Origin: Phialocephala subalpina
Taxonomy: Eukaryota; Ascomycota; Leotiomycetes; Helotiales; Mollisiaceae
Direction of reading: 5' to 3'
Assembly (NCBI GenBank): GCA_900073065.1
Contig: FJOG01000005.1
Span: forward strand, 1,169,420-1,233,419
DNA: 64,000 nt
In this document: piece after piece, positions 47,135 through 57,300 of the stretch
How the letters are laid out: the number at the start of each line of letters is the position of its first letter
Numbering within the stretch: the stretch's first letter is position 1
Made by a program: the position numbers and the translations under genes
The notes under the pieces: model-generated
The model's database searches: none
Told to the model about the DNA's origin: nothing
What the model saw: only the letters and a program-made list of their open reading frames with translations

Positions 47135-49037
47135 TTAGTCGTTCCTGAACCCATGGTCCTGGGTATCAGAGTTGTGAAGCTCGCCATGCATATTCTCCCC
47201 TCCCTGCCCAGCCACAGCAGTACCATCACTACTCCTCCTGGTAGTATCTCTCGCCTTCTCATTTTCACTAGCAGAATCTGGCGTCGGTACCTCTGTATCA
47301 CCACCAACATTCTTCTCCGTCATCTTCTCACCAACCTTCTCTTCCTCATCCAAATCAATGAATCCATACTCCCTCGCCATAGCTTCGACTTCTCTGTCAG
47401 AAAGGAAAGGCATATCGAATGAAGCTTTGACGTATGAAATGTTCTCGAGATAGCCCTTTGCGAAGATGAGATCGATTTCCTCGAGAGAGCGCTTCTTGGT
47501 TTCGGGGTAGAACCAGTAGATTACGGGGATGAAGCAGGCGTTTACGACGGCGAAGAAGAGGTAGGTGCCCCAGTGGATGGAGGATATCATTACTGGTGTT
47601 ACCATACTGCATGACTCATTAGTCGGACGCTAAGTTAGGGTTGTGTGGGGTTCGATGGAGGGGAGCGAAGGCGGAATGGTGGAGGGACTTACACAATCAA
47701 GAAGTTGAACAGCCAGTTGGAGCAAGTCGACACAGCGTTTGCTCTGGCACGAGTACGGAGAGGGTTGATCTCAGCTGGGTACAACCAAGGGAGTGGCAGC
47801 CAAGTAGCACCGAAGAAAGCGATGTAAGTAAATAAACCGACACCTGCGCCCTTAGCAGATGGACCCTGTCCACCCTGAGGAATCAAACAAGCGAACACCA
47901 ATACCATGGAAAGACATTGTCCAACCGTACCCCAAAGGAAGAGTTGCCGACGACCAGCACGCTCAATAATGAACCAAGAAACAGTAGCGAAGATGGAGTA
48001 AACGATCATGTTTATACCACCAAGAAGCAGAGCAAGGTTGTGTGAAGTCCCGATAGCGGTTTGGAACAGAATGGGAAAGTAGTATATAACGGCATTACAA
48101 CCACCAAGTTGCTGAAAGAATTGTGAGGAGGCACCCAGGAGCATACGTCTGAAATGCTGGGTCTTGCCTCCGGTGAAGAGAGCTGAGAACGGGGTCTTGC
48201 CTCCTATTTCGCCGGAAGCTTTGATGCCGTCTACGATCAAAGAGTGTTGGAGGTGGACCTCAGGATCTGTGGTCTCGAGTCCGTTCAAGGCAGCAATGAC
48301 ATCGATTGCATCTTCGTGGCGGTCTTTCGTGAGTAGCCATCTTGGAGATTCGGGCAGGAACCAAGTCCCAGCGATGAGGATTACACCGAACACGATTTGG
48401 AACGCGATGGGGAATCTCCATGTCAAGTTGTCGGGTCCGTATGAAGCGCCGTAGTCGATCCAGTATGCGATCATGGTCCCGAATGCGATGATTCCTCCTT
48501 CGATGCAGATGAGGAGACCGCGGTTGGCGGTGCGGGAGCATTCCGCTTGGTAGGTTGGGATGGTGGATGTGTTCATGCCGTTTCCGATTCCGGTGATGGT
48601 TCGGCCGATGATGAATTGGGCGGTTGCGTTGGAGCCTTTGATGGCTGTGACTTGGATGATGACACCGATGATCATGATGAGACCTCCGAGCATCATCTGG
48701 TTTCGTTAGCTTTCATCAAACACAAGAAGTAGAGATAACGTACCGCACGTCTTCGTCCAGTTCTGTCACCGAACGTCAAGACGAAGATAGCTCCGAGCAA
48801 ACATCCAACTTCGTAGATCGCGGTAACGAAACCTTGGTAGACGGAATCATCCTTGGTCTCTGGGAAGTAGGCGTTGAATGGGTCTGCAGAAATGATACCA
48901 GACATGACACCCTGATCGTAACCAAAGAGCAAGAAACCCGTTGTTGCAATCGTCGAGATGAGCAATCCAAGTGGCCTCCCCATGAGACCTGCATAGGTCC
49001 TCGTGGTGGAGACACTGCCTCCTCTTTCGCGAGTCAT
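47135..49037 (-). CDS. MFS sugar transporter (SP family), 589 aa
   Basis: Exons 49037-48744, 48696-47693 and 47606-47135 are joined by introns of 47 and 86 bases. The start is the ATG at 49035-49037. Twelve membrane segments are expected. Sugar-porter signatures are present: FGYDQGVMSGI at about 40-50, GDRTGRRR after helix 2, LPESPRWLL before the central loop, QQLGGCNAVIYYFP in helix 7, and PETKKRSLEEIDLIF at the end of helix 12. A hydrophilic tail of about 90 residues follows, rich in Glu, Thr and Ser. Proteins of this type import hexoses, disaccharides or polyols with protons at the plasma membrane; the substrate is not readable. The gene sits between the two opposed repeat blocks. Confidence 0.95.
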
Positions 49038-51319
49038 ATTGTCGTTATCGTAGCTGGTATTCTGATTCTGATATCTGGCCCGGCCAGTTTGTCAACGCAA
49101 CACTGTTGCGGATGGGGAAAACTGGAGGATGAGGAGGTGAGATAACGTTAAGGAGAGAAGAAAAGAAGACGCGAAGAAACTGGGAGACGCCATTGTATAT
49201 ACGTTCCCTCATCTCTTGTTCCCAGGTTCGTTGCATCCACTATCTCAAAGCATACCCACAGTATCCTTTCCCTCCCTCTTGGACCGGAAGGTTGAATTGG
49301 GTAAGACGGCGCTGCTCTCGCCGCATGTTGCCGACGCTCAACATGTGCCAGTCGGACTCTAGTCATGTAATCCTCGCCTAGTGAGAAATATCAAGTACTC
49401 GGTCCCAGGAGGTTTGCAGCGATCGACAAGTATCGCGACAGAACCAGCAGAAAACGAAGGCGGTGACCGGATCCCAATTTCTAAGATGCATGTGATTGGA
49501 TGCACTTCTCGTCCCTCGAAAGACTCTTATTTTTGACTTGGTCGACGGCGGCATGGCGTGGCGAACGATGGATCCACTTTAACGTCATACAGAGGGGTGC
49601 GGGGACTCCAATTGGAGAGGGTGAAACAGAGGCAGGAATGCCGAGGAGTGGCTGCTGTCGGTTCTCAACGCCAAGGTACGAACAAGGCGAGAGGGTTGCT
49701 TGTTTGAGCCGCAAGTAAGGAAGAATTGTTGAAGATTTTTCTAGTCTGCTCACCGTCGCAGACGATCCAACATGACAGCAGTGTTGCAGTCGCTAACATA
49801 TCGATACTGCATCGAATCGAACAATAATCTCCGTATGCACAGCATCGAGCAACCCGTACGAGACGCAAATCAGGGTCCCTTTGATTGCAGCGGGTTATAC
49901 TCGGTGGAGTCCCCCATCCTCACCTTGCCCACTCTCCCCATGCACCGCTACGTCAGTCACGACCCTCGTTCTGTATCGCCGAGGCAGTTCCGAAGCCTTG
50001 CAGTTCAGTTCTCGTCGGTTTATCCTATCGATGAGCTCAGTGGCGCTCATTTGTGGTTCTCGTGGATACCGCAACCTTAAAGGAGAAGGCTGGTGAGCAG
50101 CCTTTTCTGAGGTATTGTGGGCTTCGTGGAGATGGTGAAAATTCGAGGATTAAGAGACCCAATGTTCCTCCACCTTCCTCTATCATCGTGCGTATGCGAG
50201 ATGGAGAGGGGTTCGGGTGTAGCTTTTGCCACAATTGGTGGAGGATTTGGAGACTCGGAAATTGTTCGTTTAAAAGATGCTTGAGGTGAAGGATAGACGT
50301 TGAAAAGAACTGAGAATTTTGCGAGTGATTACGCGATATCACGTGCTACGTACTTTCTGAGGAAAGCTTTTTCCGTCTGAAAAGTGTTGTTTCGTTGAGT
50401 GATCGTGTATCGTTCCTTGCTGAGTTCATGAAATGTTTGAAATTTTGTGGTCTGCAATATGAGAATCTCCAGGGAGTGTCCCTGCAGACCTCGGACAAGA
50501 TCACATGATCGCTGACCAGTCACGTCTGAGACGACACCGACTGCTCCTCTGAATCTATCAACGCCACTGTCATCCATTCCACAACTGTCGCGACCTTTTC
50601 CGCATGCTCTGTCCAAAAATAAAGCACTTCGTCAGCTGTCGTCACTCCATTCACGTGCCATTTCTTATATCATCCCACTCAAACACCATCTCAAACCCCC
50701 CCCTTCGCAATGCCATCAAATACGTCTAGGAGCAGACCTCCGAGAGGAGGACGCTCCGTCAGGAGAAGAACCTCCGGAGCATCGCGATGTGCAACAGAAA
50801 TCTCTCACCCTCTGCTCCTCTTCACTTTGAATCGTGTTTGTGTATCAGAGCGAAGGAATTGATGGAACTGTCAACTTTTTGATGGATTCATTTGGGTGTC
50901 TGGAGGGCACATGGGATTCTGAGATGGGAATGCCGGGATCTATGGTCGGGCATAGAAGATGGAAGAGGGTTGGGTGGTTGTGGCTCGAGAGGGGCTTGAC
51001 GGTGAGTGAGCACGTGAGAAACAGCATCACGTGCTGTAAGTGTGGCTTGAACTTTTTCTTCTTTCCTTCTTTGCAACCGCGTAGAGCTTGTTATTGCATC
51101 TATTTTTTGTGTCTCTTTGATGCTTTTGAGAGTCCAACAGCTCTTACTCCTTTGCAAAGCTGATACTTTTCTTCTAGGGAGGTCTTTCTCCTCCCATCCA
51201 ATTCACGCCCTCCCATTGGCCAAAAGTTGAACAGTGGTTAAGATCCTCGAGTGCTCTGCCATTGGCTAGAAGTTGAATAATAATTGAAATCTTCACTAAA
51301 GTGATTCCAACTATTGTTC
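49038..51319. other. Intergenic region upstream of the sugar transporter
   Basis: Contains the transporter promoter on its left side. No supported gene in about 2.3 kb. A 50-codon frame from the ATG at 50710 (Arg/Ser-rich) has no family support and runs into a GATGTGCAACA word of the repeat. Two diverged copies of CCATTGGCYARAAGTTGAA lie at 51213 and 51259. Confidence 0.5.
51213..51292. repeat. Tandem CCATTGG-AAGTTGAA duplication, 46-base period
   Basis: Two copies, beginning 51213 and 51259, share CCATTGGC, AGAAGTTGAA/AAAAGTTGAA and a GATC/AATC end. A reverse-complement word (TTGTTCAACTT) follows at 51314. Each copy includes a CCAAT box. Confidence 0.6.
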
Positions 51320-54300
51320 AACTTAGGCGAGTTTCCGAGGTACAACAAACGCTCTGTAACCAATCATGAAGTCTCCTTCCAAAGTGAGGAAGCGAGGCTG
51401 CGATGGAAGGTCGTGACTTGGTAGCTGGCCAATCATAGAGACGGACATCGATGAGAAGGCAGTGTGTTTGTTGTATTTTGGACACTGACATGGGGCCAAA
51501 ATCTTAATGCAAGCGGATCGGTTGGCCTCCAAGTCTACAAGTCATCTGCGATCGTGGCACTGCGCCTTGTACCAACTTGCAGTACCTTCAGACCAATAAC
51601 CTGCTCTTTGTTTACCAGCTGACTCAGAAGACTTCCTCGTCAGCTCTTCTTGGATTGCGAAGGAGTTTGGCTTTCGATGAGGATTCAATATCCCAAATCC
51701 AAATTTTCCAATTGAACTTCCTTATATTACGACGAGGGCTGATTCTCGCCGCTTATAATTGAAAAAGTTCGACGTTGCGGCAACAGAACGTGACTCGGAG
51801 ACAGCCAATCACAAGTGCGGATATCTCGAGAAAGGCACTATGTGTTTTCGGATTTCGAACACTTCTATAACCAATTGGAGCTTTCTCCACGGAGTTGTGT
51901 GGGCGTCCAGGTGGCCTCCAAACACCACTGTTCGGCACACATTGGGAAAGGTCCAATCCAGGCAAGCTTCGATCTTCCCATGCTGTGTGACCCGAAGAAG
52001 AGACGATATGCAACAAAAGAGCAGGATTGAACCAATCAAACGCCTAAGTTTCGCAGAAAAGGCAATCTCTGTTTCTGGATTTCGTATTTTTCAAAGCTTA
52101 TTCTATTGGCTGCGTCTATTATGCGTAGGTTCTCGCTATGCAATCTGGCCTCCAAATTTGGGGCAGTGCAAAGACCTGCAGAGATAAGCGGCAACGAAAG
52201 AACGTGACCTATATCAGCCAATGAAAATCCCCTATACGGTTGAGAAGGCAGTGTGTGTTTCTGGATTTCTCACTCTGGGAAGCTTGTTCTATTGGCTGTT
52301 CGAGGGAGGCTATGCCGCTCAGTGAGGACCCCACGGTCTCCAATTCTGCTGCATAGCCTTGTACCCCCAACGAAGTGCAAAAACGACCGTGATTAAGCAG
52401 TCGGCCAATCATAGGTGGCATTTTGGCAGAGAGAGCAGTGCCCGTGTCTGAGTTTCCAACTCTCAAAAACTCGAGTTATACCGAATTAGGGGTTTTTTTT
52501 GGTTCAGCCACGCCACTACTTTGGCCTCCAAACCTGCGGCTCAACCGGTTGAGGCGTCCTCCTCAAAAGAAAAGAGCGATTTGCAACGGGAAAACGTGAT
52601 CGCAGGCCTGGCCAATCACGACTCCCTATATGCCAAAACGAGGCTGGGTCTAAATATCTAGTCAAAAGGTATACCATATCCTTTGAATCCATTCCATTTC
52701 AGCAGTTATGACATTGCCACGTGGCACGAATGGCAGTACTTGCGGGATTCTAGTCAATATCTAAGGTTTTCATTCCCATTTCTTCAGAAAATCCACAACA
52801 TCCCTCGCGACCTTCAAATCACCCTCTCCAACCTCCTCGTGAACTTCATCTAGTCCCTTCATCAACTCCTCATCCCCCTTTCCAATCTCCAGACACTTCA
52901 AGAAAAAAGCACAATTGACCAAAAGCATAGGCCAATGCAAATTCCTTTGCAAATCCGCCATATCATTCCTATCCTCGCTCAATATCCACCAGTCCAACAT
53001 ACTTTGCATAGCAAATACATAAACATTTCCCAACGGAATGCCTTTCCCAGCTCCTGTTTGTAGGCGCCACTCCGGTTGTCGCATGATGGCACGTCCGAGA
53101 AGGGAAGATGGAGCTGCGAGGTCTAAGATATTGGCTTGGAAAGAGAGGACGAGTTGAGGGGCAGGTCCGGCTAGGCCTTCTGAGACGAGTATTCCGCCTG
53201 TGAACGAAACGAGAACGGAACGTGTGGAAGCTGATAGAGCTGAAGTGGACTTGGAGATGGTGAGTTGCACGCCGGTCAACCTAATGAGGAGAGTGCGGAG
53301 GGTGTCGTCGTTGAGGCAAATTTTGGCAATCTGGTAGGCCACGCGCTCACCAACGGTCGGTGCATGATCCAGAATTTTGAGAGAATATGATCTTCCGTCG
53401 ACCTTGTGTGTTGGCTCTGTATGCTCGTCGATAAGATGGGCAGTCTGGGTTCGGATTACACCTGTGGAGGAGCATCGCTTGTCGATTTTCAATCCCTTGA
53501 CTTCGGTGAATCGAGGTCGGATGTCGTTAGACAGGGATCGAGCGAAAGCTGCAGCGATGCAAATTCCCAATTCGCCAATACTGGCCCACCATTTGATGGC
53601 ACGGAGCCCCAGGTAGTGGGCAATGAACGCAGCAACCACAGAAAGTGTGATTAATGATGCAAGACTGCGATCTTTTCGTGTAGATGGCTTGATGTAAATA
53701 GCCTCGAGATTCTGATGTGGTTGCGGAGAAGAGACGAAGGCGCTCCCTGTGGTATCCATCGAGTCGACATTCTTAACGGAGACAACCATACCGGCTTTCC
53801 AATGCCGGTAGGGATTCTGTGACGAAGTGTCAAGCTTTATACTTATGCAAGAGGAGGAGATGAGAAGAGAGGCAAACAAGACACCGAAGACGATTCCAAC
53901 ATAACCGACCATCACGAGGATCCAGCCAATAGACATGACCCAGTCATTATGCCACAGATCGATAAGATGAACCATGATGATACCCATACATGCAATAATA
54001 CCAATGATAGCACCTGAGAATGTTCCTGTGGGAGCACTCGTCGTGAATTCGGAGACGGCATCGAACGTTGTCAAGAAAGAGAAGTCCCAGAATGGAGAGG
54101 TTGAGGGCCGTTTTTCGGTGATTGTTGAGAGAGTTGAAGCTACTTTGACCACGGACACTTTGAAGTTGTCTGATTTCATCGTGCTGGATGTAAGTGCTGG
54201 TTGCAGCTTTCCGTTGCTTATTCGTGAGAAAGGGCTTTCTTCGATAGTGTCTCTCCTAAATACCTCACTGTTGGTTCCAGGATCATCCGAGGCTTCATCA

Positions 54301-57300
54301 GTTTCAAGTCCCCGTATCAAAGATCTCTGGAAGTCCAAAATCTCTTTCCTTCCTGGATCCAATCCAACAGCTCTTGCCAACGTCTGTACAAGAATATTTA
54401 CAGCTTCGTTGGAGGCATCAGTCAACAGGATATGCATGCACCACTCCACACTCGCTTCGCCTTCAGGGATACCTAGCCTCCTCTTCTGTCTCTCAAAGCT
54501 CTCACTCGCTCTGATCCTCTCCAAAGCAGGCTCTTCCAACCCCCTCTCTTTGCCCTCAAGAATGCTTACAGCTATCAACCGACTAGCCGGATTCGCAACA
54601 ATACTCCGTACCACATAGCCATGCGTCAAATGTGCCGTCACTCCCCCGCAATTGACTCTCGTGACCTCAATTCCCGACACAGTTCTCGCCTCAAGCTCAT
54701 ATCCTATGAACGCTCTCAATTGTTGCGTCCCACAGAAGCGGATGAGGCTCGTGACGACCGTGAGAAGGCCTAGTGGCGCGGCGGCAAGACTGAAAGCTGA
54801 GGATGGAGAGCGGACGTTTCGGAGAACTTGCTGCGTTGTTCGCTCGCCGATGAGGAGGATCAAGGGGCCAATACCAGAGAGTGTTGAGGACCATTCGTCG
54901 GTTGATGGGTCGATGGAGCCGATTGATTGGATTGCGCGGGGTGACAGTGGGGCTGCAAGCGTTCTCAGGGGAAAGAGGAGGGCAAGAAGGATCGACGACA
55001 TCGTGAAATATACACGACAGCTATTATAATGGGAATGTGGTATGCATGCCTGGAGGCACCATCCATTAATGAGATGGTTTGTCTGATTTGAAATTGGCGA
55101 GATGAAGCCTCATCCTTCAGCCCCAAGCCACAATTCCCGAACGGGAAGTATCACGTGGAAGATATGTTTCTTCCTCATCCTCGTTACTCGGGTCTCCTTA
55201 TAGTAATTGATAGCATCAGCTAGGCTAGACCCTTCGAACGTTTTCAAAGTCGGAGGCAGCCCTTTTGCTTTCACAGCCGAGCATTGGTATGCAGGACGGT
55301 GATAGAACGTGACTACCGTCAGCCAATCAGAGGTTTCTATATGGCTTAGAAGGTAGTGTATGTTTCTGGATTTCGTACTTTGGAAGACTCATACTATTGG
55401 CGAAAGCGAAAAAAAGGAGGTGTGAAGGAATACTCAAACCGCCTCTAATTCTGTTGTAGAGGGCTGCTAGTGCAGCTTTGAACGCCCTCGCGACCTGCAA
55501 CAAAGTCTCAAATTCAGTATGGAGCTTTGGCGAGATTCTGTATAACGATTGACTTGAGCGATGTGCAACAGGAAAACAGGACCAGTGGCAGCCAATCAAG
55601 TGCGCAAGCTTTGCAAAGAAGGCAGTATGAGTTCCTGGATTTCGTACTCTGGGAAACTCATACTATTGGTGTCGCGTGAGGGGTTAACTTGCACACGCTT
55701 TTTCTTGGGCCTCCAAACCTGGCGCCAAACCGATTTCCAACTCTCAGAACGTCATTCTATTGGGTGTTTGGGTGGAGGGAGTTTCGTCATCTAATTCTTT
55801 TTGGCCTCCAAACTAGGGACTCATTGCATTCTCTTCAACCTCGAGCCTCGCTCAAGAAAGCATGACTTTGGTATCAGCCAGTTAAATGCACCCTTCTTAA
55901 GATCACTATGCTTTTCTGGGTTTCGAACTTTCGAATTGACCCTATTGGTGGGACTTGGGTTTATAGGGGTTCCCTCCACGTCCATCCGGCCTCCAAATAT
56001 GCGGCTCATCGAAAGGTTTGTGACAAAAGACAGCGATATGCAACAAAAGAACGCTGGCACGTGGGCTAATCACGATCTTGGATGTGGAAGAAAAGGGTTT
56101 GTTTGTTTGGGGGTTTGGTTCACTTTTGGCTATTTTCATCGTGCCTCAACGGCCTCCAAACTTAATCCGCACTTTATGCTAAGCCTCCTTTTCTAACTTG
56201 GCGGCATGGAACAAAGAACGCTGTTCGCCATGCCTGGTAGACCAATCGGGTGTGCTGATTTGGGAGAGAAGGCACAATGGGTTTGTTGGATTTCGTACTC
56301 TCGAAATTCCAAACCTTGCCTGAAGTGGCAGTTTTTTGTAGCTGAGTACGAGTGGCGGAGCGGCCTCCAAAAGTCGGGCAGTGCCATGAAGCCTCTTGTG
56401 CCATGTGCAGCAAGAAAACGTGACTTTAGTGCCAACCAATCATGAGTTTCTATGTGGTAGAGACAGCATATGTATATTCAGAATTTCATACTCTCAAAAT
56501 TCCGAGCACGTTAAAACGTTCTTTTCACAGCTTCCGTGGCTTGCATATTCGCCTCCAGGCTTTCGGCAAAGTCGTTTTCATTGCGCTTTCAAGACGTGCA
56601 GTAGAAGAACGGTTCTCTCTTGCCAGCCTATCGCAAAAGCTCATGTGGACGAAAGGGCACAAGGTGTTTGCCGAATTTCGTACTCTCCAAAATCAAGCTA
56701 TACCTAACACAGCCTTGATTTGTAGTCGGTGTACAAGGGGATTTGGCCTCCAAATTTCCAGTAAACACGTCCTCCTGCAGCTCCTTCTGCCTTCCCGGCA
56801 TGCAGCAAAAGAACGCGCCCTGGTTGGTAACCAATCGCAAGTGCTGAAATGGAAGAGAAAGCACAGTGCGCCTGTTGAATTTCTTACCCTCAAATATTGG
56901 TGTGGGTGACAAACTGGCGAATCAAGAAACCCTCGTAGACAGGGATTTTTTGGCCTCCAAACTTTCGAGTTGTAACTACTCGTGCTTTGACGGAATGAAG
57001 CAAAACGGCATGATCTCGATGTCAGACAATCATGAATGCCCATCCAACAAAGGATGCACAATGTCCCTGTTGAAATTCGTAGTCTCAAAATTCGACCTAG
57101 GCGATCAGAGGCGGCAAGTTCAAGGACCAAACATTGGCCTTCAAATTCTACGTCGTTGCGAATTGTAAGTCAATAGAAGCATGTGCTTCTTTCCTTGTTT
57201 CTGAGAAAATATTCTCAAAAAATACAGCAATATAGCAGATTCTCACCCTCCAAAGTCCGACGACCTCAGCTTTGCTTAAATCACGGGACCTGTATATATT

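Noticed and set aside
50710..50862. 50-residue Arg/Ser-rich frame from an ATG
   Set aside because: No codon bias or homolog that I recognise, and it runs into a repeat word. Left out as a gene.
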